Shown here: positions 24,990 to 33,937 of the stretch, one piece after another
Position numbering within the stretch: the first letter of the stretch is position 1
How the letters are laid out: each line of letters starts with the position of its first letter
Assembly (NCBI RefSeq): GCF_028656935.1
Contig: NZ_JAMDGZ010000048.1
Location: forward strand, 124,001-188,000
Direction of reading: 5' to 3'
From: Pseudomonas rubra
GTDB lineage: Bacteria > Pseudomonadota > Gammaproteobacteria > Pseudomonadales > Pseudomonadaceae
Length of the DNA stretch: 64,000 nt
Notes under the pieces: generated by a model
Database searches by the model: none
Told to the model about the DNA's origin: nothing
The model's input: the letters and a program-made list of their open reading frames with translations, nothing else
Program-made: the position numbers and the translations under genes

Positions 24990-26390
24990 ATGAAACCCTA
25001 TGATGTAGTGATCATTGGCGGCGGGCCTGGCGGTTACAACGCAGCGATTCGTGCCGGCCAGCTTGGCTTGAGCGTAGCGTGCATCGAAGGTCGTGCGACC
25101 CTGGGTGGCACCTGCCTGAACGTCGGCTGCATGCCGTCCAAGGCGCTGCTGCATGCCTCCGAGTTGTATGAAGCGGCGCTAGGCAGCGAGTTCGCCAACC
25201 TTGGCATTGAGGTCAAACCAAACCTCAACCTCGCACAGATGATGAAGCAGAAGGACGAGAGCGTCAGCGGCCTGACCAAAGGCATCGAGTTCCTGTTCCG
25301 CAAGAACAAGGTCGACTGGATCAAGGGCTGGGGCAAGCTCGATGGCGTCGGCCGGGTCAAGGTGACTGACGAGCAGGGTGCCATCACCGAGCTACTGGCC
25401 AAGGACATCGTCATCGCCACCGGCTCCGAGCCGACACCCCTGCCCGGTGTGAGCATCGACAACCAGCGCATCATCGACTCCACCGGCGCCTTGGCCCTGA
25501 GTGAAGTGCCCAAGCACCTGGTGGTCATCGGTGCCGGCGTCATCGGCCTGGAGCTGGGCTCGGTATGGCGTCGACTGGGCAGCCAGGTGACCGTGGTCGA
25601 GTACCTCGATCGCATCTGCCCAGGCACTGACGCAGAAGCGGCAAAAACCCTGCAACGCTCGCTTTCCAAGCAAGGCATGAAGTTCAAGCTTGGCAGCAAG
25701 GTCACTCAGGCCAATGTGGCGGCGCAAGGGGTGACGCTGACCCTCGAACCTGCCGCTGGCGGCAACAGCGAAACCCTCGAAGCGGACTACGTGCTGGTGG
25801 CCATCGGCCGCCGTCCCTACACCCAAGGCCTGGGCCTGGAAAGCGTTGGCCTGGAAACCGACAAGCGCGGCATGCTCGCCAACCAGCACCATCGCACCAG
25901 CGTGCCCGGAATCTGGGCGATCGGCGACGTCACCTCTGGCGCGATGTTGGCGCACAAGGCCGAAGATGAAGCCATCTCCTGCATCGAGCAGATCGCCGGC
26001 AAGGCCCACGAGGTCAATTACAACCTGATCCCGGCCGTCATCTACACCCGCCCGGAACTGGCCAGCGTCGGCAAGACCGAAGAGCAGCTCAAGGCCGAAG
26101 GCCGTGAGTACAAGGTCGGCAAGTTTCCCTTCAGCGCCAACAGCCGGGCCAAGATCAACCATGAGACCGAAGGCTTTGCCAAGGTCCTGGCTGACGCCCG
26201 CACCGATGAAGTACTGGGTGTGCATCTGGTTGGCCCAAGCGTCAGCGAGATGATCGGCGAGTACTGTGTGGCCATGGAGTTCAGCGCCTCGGCCGAAGAC
26301 ATCGCCCTCACCTGCCACCCCCATCCGACCCGCTCCGAAGCCCTGCGTCAGGCCGCGATGGACGTTGACGGCAAAGCCATGCAGGCCTGA
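24990..26390 (+). CDS. lpd: Dihydrolipoyl dehydrogenase (stand-alone copy)
   Basis: 466 residues from the ATG at 24990. FAD-binding VVIIGGGPGGYNAA, redox disulfide GGTCLNVGCMPSK (residues about 41-53), NAD-binding VIGAGVIGLELGS, and the C-terminal dimerisation domain with the catalytic HPHPTRSEAL. Reoxidises dihydrolipoamide of 2-oxoacid dehydrogenase or glycine cleavage complexes. No E1/E2 genes are adjacent, so it is the Lpd3-type extra copy of pseudomonads. Its stop directly abuts the benE stop, convergent. Confidence 0.93.
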   Translation: MKPYDVVIIGGGPGGYNAAIRAGQLGLSVACIEGRATLGGTCLNVGCMPSKALLHASELYEAALGSEFANLGIEVKPNLNLAQMMKQKDESVSGLTKGIEFLFRKNKVDWIKGWGKLDGVGRVKVTDEQGAITELLAKDIVIATGSEPTPLPGVSIDNQRIIDSTGALALSEVPKHLVVIGAGVIGLELGSVWRRLGSQVTVVEYLDRICPGTDAEAAKTLQRSLSKQGMKFKLGSKVTQANVAAQGVTLTLEPAAGGNSETLEADYVLVAIGRRPYTQGLGLESVGLETDKRGMLANQHHRTSVPGIWAIGDVTSGAMLAHKAEDEAISCIEQIAGKAHEVNYNLIPAVIYTRPELASVGKTEEQLKAEGREYKVGKFPFSANSRAKINHETEGFAKVLADARTDEVLGVHLVGPSVSEMIGEYCVAMEFSASAEDIALTCHPHPTRSEALRQAAMDVDGKAMQA

Positions 26391-27596
26391 TCAGTCCACC
26401 TGCATCCCTGCCCTGCCAGCCTGCGGAGCCCGTCGCCGCAGGTTGAGCAGCAGGTGCGCGAACAGGCCGAAGATCAACCCCCAGAACGCCGCCGACAAAC
26501 CGAGAAAGGACATCCCCGAAGCCGTCACCAGAAAGGTGATGAGGGCAGCTTCGCGGTCACTGGGTACGCTCATCGCCCCGGTCAGCGCACCTGCAATTGC
26601 TCCGAACAACGCCAGTCCGGCCAGCGCCGCAATCAACGCCGCGGGGAAGGCGGTGAACAGCGACACCAGGGTCGCACCGAACAGCCCCAGCAACAGATAA
26701 AAAACACCGCCACACACCCCAGCCCAATAGCGACGCCCTGGATCGTCATGGGATTCACGGCCGGTGCAGATCGCCGCCGTGATCGCCGCCAGGTTCAGGC
26801 CATGGCAACCAAACGGCGCCAGTAAAAGGCTGACCAGCGCATTGCTGCTGATGATCGGGCTGGCTGGGGTGCGGTAACCGTCATTGCGCAGCACGGCGAT
26901 GCCCGGCACGAACTGCCCGGTCAGGGCCACCATCACCAGGGGCAGGCTGATACTTAACAGTGCATGCCAACTGAAGGCCGGCGTCGTCCATACCGGAGTG
27001 GCCAAACCAATCACCAGCGCCGAGTGATCCAGCTCGCCACTCAGCACCGCGACACTCACGCCACACACCAATACCGCCAGCACCGCATAGCGCGCAGCCA
27101 GGCGCTTGAACAGCAAGTAGGTGACGAACATCACCATGACCAGGGCCGGCTGCGACTTCAGCGAAACGAACAACCCCGTGCCGAAACTGAACAGGATGCC
27201 CGCCAGCATGGCCGCCGAGATAGCCGACGGCAGCTTGCCGACGATACGGTCAAAGGCGCCAGACAGCCCCACCAACAGGATCACCAGGTTGGCGACCAGG
27301 TAGGCACCCACCGCTTCGGCATAGGCAACTCCCGGCAGCAGCGCCACCAGCAGTGCCGAGCCCGGCGCCGACCAGGCAATCACCAGCGGCACTCGGTAAC
27401 GCAGGCTGAGGATCACCCCAAGCAAGCCGCTGCCGATGGAAATCGCCCAGACCCACGAAGACAGTTCGGCCGCCGACAGCTGGGCGCTGTGGGCGGCCTG
27501 GAAGATGATCACCAAGGGGCCGGCGTAGGAAATCAGGGTAGCGATGAAACCGGCGACTAGGGCGGAGAGGGAGACGTCCTGGAGTCTTGTTTTCAT
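26391..27596 (-). CDS. benE: Benzoate/H+ symporter BenE
   Basis: 401 residues from the ATG at 27596 (MKTRLQDVSLSALVAGFIAT). About 11-12 hydrophobic helices of the BenE family, with the family segment SAPGSALLVALLPGVAYAEAVGAY and FGCHGLNLAAITAAICTGRE. Imports benzoate through the inner membrane. It is the last gene of the ben-cat run, 113 bp after catA with a REP pair in between, so it may be less expressed than the upstream genes. Confidence 0.9.
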   Translation of the reverse strand: MKTRLQDVSLSALVAGFIATLISYAGPLVIIFQAAHSAQLSAAELSSWVWAISIGSGLLGVILSLRYRVPLVIAWSAPGSALLVALLPGVAYAEAVGAYLVANLVILLVGLSGAFDRIVGKLPSAISAAMLAGILFSFGTGLFVSLKSQPALVMVMFVTYLLFKRLAARYAVLAVLVCGVSVAVLSGELDHSALVIGLATPVWTTPAFSWHALLSISLPLVMVALTGQFVPGIAVLRNDGYRTPASPIISSNALVSLLLAPFGCHGLNLAAITAAICTGRESHDDPGRRYWAGVCGGVFYLLLGLFGATLVSLFTAFPAALIAALAGLALFGAIAGALTGAMSVPSDREAALITFLVTASGMSFLGLSAAFWGLIFGLFAHLLLNLRRRAPQAGRAGMQVD

Positions 27597-27625
27597 GAAT
27601 CTATCCAGTTGTAGGCCTCTGTAAA

Positions 27626-27696
27626 GCATCGCTGGCAAGCCAGCTCCCACAGGGTGTTTGCACCGAACCTTGTGGGAGCTGGCTTGCCAGCGATGG
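27626..27696. repeat. REP pair (REPIN) between catA and benE
   Basis: Inverted arms GCATCGCTGGCAAGCCAGCT (27626) and AGCTGGCTTGCCAGCGATGG (ending 27696) are separated by about 17 bp with matching CTCCCACAGG/TTGTGGGAG extensions. It differs in sequence from the uvrD REP pair, so it belongs to a second REP subtype. It can fold into a strong hairpin in the catA-benE mRNA. Confidence 0.88.
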
Positions 27697-27709
27697 ATTC
27701 AACCCAGAC

Positions 27710-28642
27710 TCAAGCGTCCTGCAACGCCCGCGGCCGCAGGCTGCGCTGCTCATTGGCAGGCTTGGGCGCACTCAACAGCTGGAAGTCAAAATCCATCTCG
27801 GCAAAACGCCCTGCTACCCCGCGGGCATCGGCCGCCGCTGCATCCTCGACAAAGCGCAGCTCGCCAATCAGCCCGTCACGGGTGGCGTAGGCAAAGTCGT
27901 CCCACAGGTACTCATCACCGGCCAGGTTGATCTGGGTGGTCAGGTGCCGGTAGCCAGGCGCCGAGATGAAGAAGTGGATATGCGCCGGGCGATTGCCGTG
28001 ACGACCGAGCTGGGTAAGCAACTCCTGGGTGGGTCCGTCCGCAGGGCAGCCGTAGCCAGAAGGCACGATGCTGCGCGCACGGTAGCGGCCCTCGGCATCG
28101 GTGACGATGCGGCGGCGCAGGTTGAACGCGGACTGGGTGCTGTCGAAGTACGAGTAGGTGCCCTGGGTGTTGGCGTGCCACAGGTCGACCACCGCACCCG
28201 CCACCGGTTGACCGTGCTCATCCAGTACACGGCCCTGCAAGAACATCACCGTGCCCGGATCAAGGCCATCGTCCATGCGCACTTCACCTTCGGCCAGCGG
28301 TGCGCCGGCCACGTACAGGGGGCCTTCGATGGTGCGTGGCGTGCCGCCGCTGATTCCGGCTTCGGCATCCTGGGCGTCCAGTTGCAGGTCCAGGTAATGC
28401 TCGACACCGAGCCCGGCAACCAGCAGGCCGGCTTCCTGGCGCGAGCCCAGGCGATTGAGGTAGTCGACCGCCTTCCAGAACTCGTCGGGGGTTACGTGCA
28501 GGTCTTCGATGAGGCGTGCCACATCGTTGACGATGCGCTGGGTCAGTTGTTTCAGACGCGGGCTGCCTTGGTCATTGTGCAGGCCACTGACTTCTTCGAA
28601 GAATTTCTGGATATCGGCAGTGTGAGCAATTTTCACGGTCAT
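27710..28642 (-). CDS. catA: Catechol 1,2-dioxygenase
   Basis: Intradiol ring cleavage of catechol to cis,cis-muconate with non-haem Fe(III), 310 residues. Helical N-terminal dimerisation segment (MTVKIAHTADIQKFFEEVSG), then the dioxygenase domain. Iron ligands: Tyr in NTQGTYSYFD, Tyr in RSIVPSGYGCP, and two His in GNRPAHIHFF. Ribosome-binding site GAGGT lies ahead of the ATG. Third gene of catBCA. Confidence 0.97.
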   Translation of the reverse strand: MTVKIAHTADIQKFFEEVSGLHNDQGSPRLKQLTQRIVNDVARLIEDLHVTPDEFWKAVDYLNRLGSRQEAGLLVAGLGVEHYLDLQLDAQDAEAGISGGTPRTIEGPLYVAGAPLAEGEVRMDDGLDPGTVMFLQGRVLDEHGQPVAGAVVDLWHANTQGTYSYFDSTQSAFNLRRRIVTDAEGRYRARSIVPSGYGCPADGPTQELLTQLGRHGNRPAHIHFFISAPGYRHLTTQINLAGDEYLWDDFAYATRDGLIGELRFVEDAAAADARGVAGRFAEMDFDFQLLSAPKPANEQRSLRPRALQDA

Positions 28643-28681
28643 GTCGGGTTACCTCGAATTGTTGTTATCGGCGCTCGGTGT

Positions 28682-28972
28682 TCAGCGGTCGTCGCTGTGG
28701 ATCGATGAGGGGTGGCGGCACAGGCCGTTGACTTCGATGTCCATGTAGGGGAACAACGGCAGTTGCATCAGGGTGTCGTGCAGCGCTTCGATGCTGGGCA
28801 GGTCGAACACGCTGTAGTTGGCGTAATGCCCGGCGATGCGCCACAGGTGGCGCCAGCTGCCTTCGCGCTGCAGGCGCTGGGCCAGTTCCTTCTCGTCGGC
28901 CTTAAGCTGCGTGGCTTTGGCCGGGTCCATGTCCAGAGGCAATTTCACGGTCATTTTCACGTGGAACAACAT
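28682..28972 (-). CDS. catC: Muconolactone delta-isomerase
   Basis: 96 residues, full length. MLFHVKMTVKLPLDMDPAKA, WRHLWRIAGHYANYSVFDL and LPLFPYMDIEVNGLCRHPSS are the characteristic segments. Isomerises muconolactone to 3-oxoadipate enol-lactone. It lies 39 bp before catA and 15 bp after catB. Confidence 0.97.
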   Translation of the reverse strand: MLFHVKMTVKLPLDMDPAKATQLKADEKELAQRLQREGSWRHLWRIAGHYANYSVFDLPSIEALHDTLMQLPLFPYMDIEVNGLCRHPSSIHSDDR

Positions 28973-28987
28973 GGCGTCTCTCCTTGC

Positions 28988-30109
28988 TTACTTGCGGCTG
29001 AAGAACGCCAGGCGCTCTTCGTCCAGGGTCAGGCCAAGGCCGGGGGTGCGGGATACCTGCAGGGCAAAGTCGCGATACACCGGGGCCTCGACGACGATTT
29101 CCTCGGTCAGCAGCAGCGGGCCGAACAGCTCGGTGTGCCAGGTCAATTGCTTGAGGGTGACAAAGGCATGAGCAGCCGCCAGGGTGCCGATCGAGCCTTC
29201 GAGCATGGTCCCGCCGTACAGGGCGATGCCGGCGGCTTCGGCGATGTGCGCAGTACGCAGCACGGCGCGTGGACCACCGTTCTTGGCGATCTTCAGGGCA
29301 AAGATGCTGGCAGCACCATCAGCTGCGAGGCTGAAGGCATCCTCGACGCTTTCGATCGATTCATCGGCCATGATCGGTGCCGGGCTGCGCTGGTTCAGGC
29401 GCACTTGCCCGGCCCGGTTGATGCGCGAGATCGGTTGTTCGATCAGGTCGATACCGTTGTCGCCCAGCACCTGGCAGGCACGGATCGCCTGGGATTCGTC
29501 CCAGTACTGGTTGACGTCGACGCGCACGCTGGCGCGCTCGCCCAAGGCACGTTTGATCGCAATGACATGGCGCAAATCATGGGCCACCTCATTGGCACCG
29601 ATCTTCAGTTTGAAGATCCGGTGACGGCGCAGGTCGAGCATCTGCTCGGCTTCGGCGATATCGCCTTGGGTGTCACCGCTGGCCAGGGTCCAGGCCACTT
29701 CCAGGCTGTCACGCAAACGCCCACCGAGCAGCTCGCTGACTGCCAGGCCCTGGCGCTTGCCTTGAGCATCGAGCAAGGCGCTTTCAATACCCGAGCGGGC
29801 GAAGGTGTTGCCCTTGATCACCTTGTCCAGGCGCTGCATGGCGGCGTTGATATTGCTGGCCTCCAGGCCGGTCAGCAGCGGTGCAAAGTAGCTGTCGATG
29901 TTCTGCTTGATGCTCTCCGGGCTTTCGTTGCCGTAGGCCAGGCCACCAATGGTGGTGGCTTCACCGAGGCCTTCAATGCCGTCGCTGCACTGCAGACGGA
30001 TGATCACCAGGGTTTGCTTTTGCATGGTGTGCATCGCCAGCTTGTGCGGGCGAATGGTCGGCAAGTCGACGATCAAGGTGGAGATGCGCTCAATCAGGGG
30101 CTGACTCAT
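28988..30109 (-). CDS. catB: Muconate cycloisomerase
   Basis: 373 residues from the ATG at 30109 (MSQPLIERISTLIVDLPTIR); an ATG at 30112 adds one Met. Enolase-superfamily muconate lactonising enzyme that cyclises cis,cis-muconate to muconolactone. Seen: HIFKLKIGANE-type Lys motif (RIFKLKIG), metal ligands in VDVNQYWDES, LIEQPI and MADESIES, and GGTMLEGSIG near the C terminus. AGGAG lies ahead of the start. It follows benD after 19 bp on the same strand, making a continuous ben-cat operon. Confidence 0.96.
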   Translation of the reverse strand: MSQPLIERISTLIVDLPTIRPHKLAMHTMQKQTLVIIRLQCSDGIEGLGEATTIGGLAYGNESPESIKQNIDSYFAPLLTGLEASNINAAMQRLDKVIKGNTFARSGIESALLDAQGKRQGLAVSELLGGRLRDSLEVAWTLASGDTQGDIAEAEQMLDLRRHRIFKLKIGANEVAHDLRHVIAIKRALGERASVRVDVNQYWDESQAIRACQVLGDNGIDLIEQPISRINRAGQVRLNQRSPAPIMADESIESVEDAFSLAADGAASIFALKIAKNGGPRAVLRTAHIAEAAGIALYGGTMLEGSIGTLAAAHAFVTLKQLTWHTELFGPLLLTEEIVVEAPVYRDFALQVSRTPGLGLTLDEERLAFFSRK

Positions 30110-30128
30110 CATGATTCTCCTGGGGCGC

Positions 30129-30887
30129 TCAACCGAGGTCGCCGCCACCGACCGGCAATACCGTGCCGGTGATGTATGAGGCTTCGTCGCTGGCGAGGAA
30201 GAGGATTGCGCCAACCTGCTCATTGAGGTTGCCGTAGCGTTTCATCAGGCTGCTATCGAGGGTCTGGTCGACGATCTGCTGGTACCAGGCCTTCTCATCG
30301 GTGCTCTGCTCAGCGCTGTTGCGTGGTACTCGCCGTGGCGGTGCTTCAGTGCCACCGGGTGCCGTGGCGTTGACCCGTACCCCACGCCCGGCGGTTTCGA
30401 AAGCCAGGCAGGCGGTCAATGCATTCACGCCGCCCTTGGCCGCGCCATAAGGCACGCGGTTGATGCTGCGGGTCGCAATCGAGGAGACGTTGACGATCGC
30501 CCCGCTGCCCTGTTCAAGCATGTACGGCAGCGCCGCATGGCAGCACCACAGGGTGGGGAACAGCGAGCGGCGCACTTCCGCTTCGATCTGCGCTGCTTCG
30601 TAATGCTCGAACGGCTTGGCCCAAATGGTGCCGCCGACGTTATTGACCAGCACATCGAGGCGGCCAAAGTGCTCCACGGCGGCGGCCATCACCCGGCTGC
30701 AGTGTTGGTGTTGCTCAAGGTCGGCGGTCAGGCTCAGCACGCCCTCGCCTTGCAGCTCATGCACCAGCTCCGAGCGATCCACGGCCACCAGCGTCGCGCC
30801 TTCTTCAAGCAGGCGCTCGCACAAACGGCGGCCGATCCCCTGCGCCGCGCCGGTAACCAGCACGACCTTGTTGGTGAATCTGTTCAT
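30129..30887 (-). CDS. benD: Benzoate cis-diol dehydrogenase BenD
   Basis: 1,6-dihydroxycyclohexa-2,4-diene-1-carboxylate dehydrogenase, 252 residues from the ATG at 30887. Short-chain dehydrogenase: LVTGAAQGIGRRLCE (NAD binding), VLVNNVGGTIW, catalytic Ser in VNVSSIATRS and Tyr-Lys in VPYGAAKGGVN. Oxidises benzoate diol with NAD+ and loss of CO2 to catechol. It lies 65 bp after benC. Confidence 0.95.
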   Translation of the reverse strand: MNRFTNKVVLVTGAAQGIGRRLCERLLEEGATLVAVDRSELVHELQGEGVLSLTADLEQHQHCSRVMAAAVEHFGRLDVLVNNVGGTIWAKPFEHYEAAQIEAEVRRSLFPTLWCCHAALPYMLEQGSGAIVNVSSIATRSINRVPYGAAKGGVNALTACLAFETAGRGVRVNATAPGGTEAPPRRVPRNSAEQSTDEKAWYQQIVDQTLDSSLMKRYGNLNEQVGAILFLASDEASYITGTVLPVGGGDLG

Positions 30888-30952
30888 GACAACCTCGAAT
30901 AAAAAAGGGGCCGACCGTACCCGCACGATGCGCCCGGCCCCATAAAACGGGT

Positions 30953-31963
30953 TCAGGCAGCGGCGGCGGCGAATTTTTCGTAGTAGAAGTTCGCCGGGGT
31001 GATGCCCTGTTCGCGGATGTACTGGCTGACCGCCTCGACCATCGGCGGCGGACCACACAGGTAGACGTCGACATCGCCTTGGTTGAGGTGACGTGGCTCG
31101 ATGTGCTGGGTGACGTAGCCCTTGAGTGGATACTGGCTCTCAGGGTTGGCCACGCAGGCGCTGAAACTGAAGTTGGCAATGCGCGCGGCGAAAGCCTGCA
31201 AGCGGTCCAGCTCGACCAGGTCGAAATCGTTGGTGACGCCGTAGATCAGGTGCAGCGGATGCTCGCTGCCCTCTTCGGCGATCTTCTCCAGCATTGCGGT
31301 AAACGGCGCCAACCCGGTACCACCGGCCAGCAGCAGCAACGGCCGACGGATATCGCGCAAGTAGAAGCTGCCCAGGGGACCGGCCAGGGTCATGCTGTCA
31401 CCGGCCTTGGCCAGACCGGTCAGAAAGCTGCTCATCAAGCCGCCCGGCACGTTGCGGATCAGGAAGCTGACCTCCCCGTCCTTTTGCAACGAGCTGAAGG
31501 AATAGGCGCGGGTCTGTGCGCTTCCCGGTACACCGAGGTTGACGTACTGCCCGGGCAGGAACACCAGGCGGCTCAGGGCCTCACCCTTGATCGACAAGGC
31601 AATGGTGCTGTCCGACAGCTGGCGCACGGCGCTGATGCTGGCTTCAAAACTGGCCTGCTCGGTCTTGCACAGTTGTGACGATGCCGGCACGCGCACCACG
31701 CAGTCGCTCTCGGCGCGCATCTGGCAGGTCAGTACATAACCCTGGGCGGCTTCATCTTCACTCAAGGCATCTTCGATGTATTCCTGGCCCAGGTCGTAAC
31801 GGCCGGCTTCGGCGAAACACTTGCAGGTACCACAGGCGCCGTCGCGGCAGTCCAGAGGGATATTGATGCCCTGGCGGTAGGCGGCATCGGCCACGGTTTC
31901 GTCAGCGCTGGCATCAATGAAACGGGTGACCCCGTCTTCGAAATTCAAGGCGATCTTGTGCAT
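30953..31963 (-). CDS. benC: Benzoate 1,2-dioxygenase reductase BenC
   Basis: 336 residues. An N-terminal [2Fe-2S] ferredoxin domain (cysteines in CRDGACGTCKCFA and VLTCQM), an FAD-binding domain (PGQYVNLGVPG, RAYSFSS) and an NADH-binding domain (LLLAGGTGLAPFTAML, DVYLCGPPPMV). Passes electrons from NADH to BenAB. It starts 24 bp after benB. Confidence 0.97.
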   Translation of the reverse strand: MHKIALNFEDGVTRFIDASADETVADAAYRQGINIPLDCRDGACGTCKCFAEAGRYDLGQEYIEDALSEDEAAQGYVLTCQMRAESDCVVRVPASSQLCKTEQASFEASISAVRQLSDSTIALSIKGEALSRLVFLPGQYVNLGVPGSAQTRAYSFSSLQKDGEVSFLIRNVPGGLMSSFLTGLAKAGDSMTLAGPLGSFYLRDIRRPLLLLAGGTGLAPFTAMLEKIAEEGSEHPLHLIYGVTNDFDLVELDRLQAFAARIANFSFSACVANPESQYPLKGYVTQHIEPRHLNQGDVDVYLCGPPPMVEAVSQYIREQGITPANFYYEKFAAAAA

Positions 31964-31987
31964 GGCACACCTCGCAAAAAGCAGGAT

Positions 31988-32476
31988 TCAGATGTGGTAA
32001 ACGTCGATGACCTGACGCACGTAGTCGTTCTTCAACACAACCTTCTTGGCCTTGATCAGCGGGCGTTCGCCGCGCACGTCGAGGGTGTAGAAACTGGTGC
32101 CGAAATGACTGTCCACGGTCTTGTAGCGAAAGCTCAGGGTGTGCCAGTTGAAGCGCACCTTGCACAGGCCATCGCCCTGCTCCAGCAGCTCGATGTTGCT
32201 GATGTTGTGTGAGGTGCGGGTGTCGGGCATGGTCGCGCTGGAGCGTTCGGTCTTGATCCGGAACACGCGGTCTTCCAGGCCGCCACGGTTGCCGTACCAG
32301 ATCAGCGAGATTTCCCGTTGCGGGTCTTCAGTGAGCTGGTCGTTGTCGTCCCAGGCCGGCATCCAGAAGGTGGCGTCGGCGGCGTAGCACTCCAGCCAGC
32401 TATCCCATTGGCTGTCGTCCAGATAGCGCGCTTCCTCGAACAGGAAGTCGCGTACTTGCTCGAAGGAAATGCTCAT
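31988..32476 (-). CDS. benB: Benzoate 1,2-dioxygenase small subunit BenB
   Basis: 162 residues of the NTF2-like ring-hydroxylating dioxygenase beta subunit family: MSISFEQVRDFLFEEARYLD, WDSWLECYAADATFWMPAWD, and C-terminal KKVVLKNDYVRQVIDVYHI. Structural partner of BenA. Its start overlaps the benA stop by 4 bp (ATGA), implying translational coupling. Confidence 0.97.
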   Translation of the reverse strand: MSISFEQVRDFLFEEARYLDDSQWDSWLECYAADATFWMPAWDDNDQLTEDPQREISLIWYGNRGGLEDRVFRIKTERSSATMPDTRTSHNISNIELLEQGDGLCKVRFNWHTLSFRYKTVDSHFGTSFYTLDVRGERPLIKAKKVVLKNDYVRQVIDVYHI

Positions 32477-33831
32477 TGCACGGCCTCCACAGGGATCAAC
32501 TGCTGGTCGGCGGCGAGCGCCTTGAGCATGGTGTCCTGCCAGTACTTGTGTTGCAGCACGAACAGGCCTTCGTCTTCGGTACGCACACCGCTCAATTGCG
32601 GATGAAGGTCGATTTCCTGCGCGGCGGCATCGGCGCCTTCGACCCAGTGGGTAGCGCCACGGGACATGTCGTTCCAGCCGCGCCCGCCTTGGTAGCCCAT
32701 TTGGCAGGAGCGGAACTCTTCCAGATCATCCGGAGTGGCCATGCCGCTGACGTTAAAGAAGTCTTCGTACTGGCGAATACGCTGGGCCCGCGCTTCGGCG
32801 CTTTCACCCTTGGGGGCAATGCAGTAGATGGTGATTTCGGTCTTGTCCACGGCGATCGGCCGGGCGATGCGGATCTGCGAGCTGAACTGGTCCATCAGGT
32901 ACACGTTCGGGTACAGACACAGGTTGCGCGAGTTCTCGATCATCCAGTTGGCGCGGGCCTGACCGAAGTCGGCCGCCAGTTCGTCGCGGCGCTCGAACAG
33001 CGGGCGGTCTTCGGGGTTGGCCCAGCGGGTCCAGAGCAGCAGGTGGCCCTTGTCGAAAGAGTAGAAACCACCGCCACTTTTAGCCCAGCCGCCAGCGCTC
33101 ATGGTTTTCACCTCGCCACCGGCTTCGCGCTGTTTGCGCTGGTTCTGGGTGGCGGCGTAGTTCCAGTGCACGGCGCTGACGTGATAGCCATCGGCGCCGT
33201 TCTCAGCGGTCAGCTTCCAGTTGCCTTCGTAGATGTAGGACGAAGAGCCGCGCAACACTTCCAGGCCTTCGGGCGACTGGTCGACAATCATGTCGATGAT
33301 CTTGGCCGACTCGCCCAGGTGTTCCACCAACGGTACGACGTCAGGGTTGAGGCTGCCGAACAGGAAGCCGCGATAGGACTCGAAACGGGCAACCTTGGTC
33401 AGGTCGTGGGAGCCTTCGCAATTGAAACTCGCCGGGTAGCCAGCGTCGACCGGATCCTTGACCTTGAGCAGCTTGCCGGAGTTGTTGAAGGTCCAGCCGT
33501 GGAACGGGCAGGTGTAGGAGGAGCGGTTACCGCTCTTGTGCCGACAGAGCATCGCACCGCGGTGGCTGCAGGCATTGAGGAAGGCATTGAGCACCCCCTC
33601 CTTGTTGCGCGCGATGAAAATCGGCTGGCGCCCCATGGTGGTGGTGAGGAAGTCGTTCTTTTCGGGAATCTGGCTTTCGTGGGCAAGGTACAGCCAGTTG
33701 CCCTCGAAGATGTGTTTCATTTCCAAATCGAACAGACGGGGGTCGGTGAACATCTCGCGCTTGCAGCGAAAGACGCCCTTCTCCTGATCTTCTTCAAGCA
33801 GGGAATTAAGGTAATCGAATCCCAGGGACAT
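32473..33831 (-). CDS. benA: Benzoate 1,2-dioxygenase large subunit BenA
   Basis: 452 residues, catalytic subunit that dihydroxylates benzoate. Rieske cluster: C-x-H in NACSHRGAM and C-x2-H in YTCPFHGWTF (about residues 87-125). Mononuclear iron region: NGADGYHVSAVHWNYA (two His, about residue 220). First gene of benABCD-catBCA, directly behind the paired BenR boxes. Confidence 0.97.
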   Translation of the reverse strand: MSLGFDYLNSLLEEDQEKGVFRCKREMFTDPRLFDLEMKHIFEGNWLYLAHESQIPEKNDFLTTTMGRQPIFIARNKEGVLNAFLNACSHRGAMLCRHKSGNRSSYTCPFHGWTFNNSGKLLKVKDPVDAGYPASFNCEGSHDLTKVARFESYRGFLFGSLNPDVVPLVEHLGESAKIIDMIVDQSPEGLEVLRGSSSYIYEGNWKLTAENGADGYHVSAVHWNYAATQNQRKQREAGGEVKTMSAGGWAKSGGGFYSFDKGHLLLWTRWANPEDRPLFERRDELAADFGQARANWMIENSRNLCLYPNVYLMDQFSSQIRIARPIAVDKTEITIYCIAPKGESAEARAQRIRQYEDFFNVSGMATPDDLEEFRSCQMGYQGGRGWNDMSRGATHWVEGADAAAQEIDLHPQLSGVRTEDEGLFVLQHKYWQDTMLKALAADQQLIPVEAVQ

Positions 33832-33869
33832 GGCCGGGGCCTCCGTTGTTATTGTGTTCAGGCCATGTC

Positions 33870-33932
33870 AGGTTAGGGAGCGAGGGGCACGACAAATATC
33901 CGCTTTGTGCAGACCTTTATCCGTTTTCTGCA
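33870..33932 (-). promoter_or_regulatory. benA promoter: two BenR/XylS boxes and -10
   Basis: On the minus strand the distal box TGCAGAAAACGGATA (33918-33932) and proximal box TGCACAAAGCGGATA (33897-33911) both fit TGCA-N6-GGNTA and start 21 bp apart, the same geometry as XylS boxes at the TOL Pm promoter. Exactly 21 bp after the proximal box lies TAACCT (33870-33875), the likely -10. Transcription would begin about 30 bp before benA. Confidence 0.9.
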
Positions 33933-33937
33933 AAGTG

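Noticed and set aside
28712..30172. Long plus-strand open frame opposite catC and catB
   Set aside because: It is the antisense of well-recognised catC/catB, a common effect of GC-rich codon use, and matches no family.
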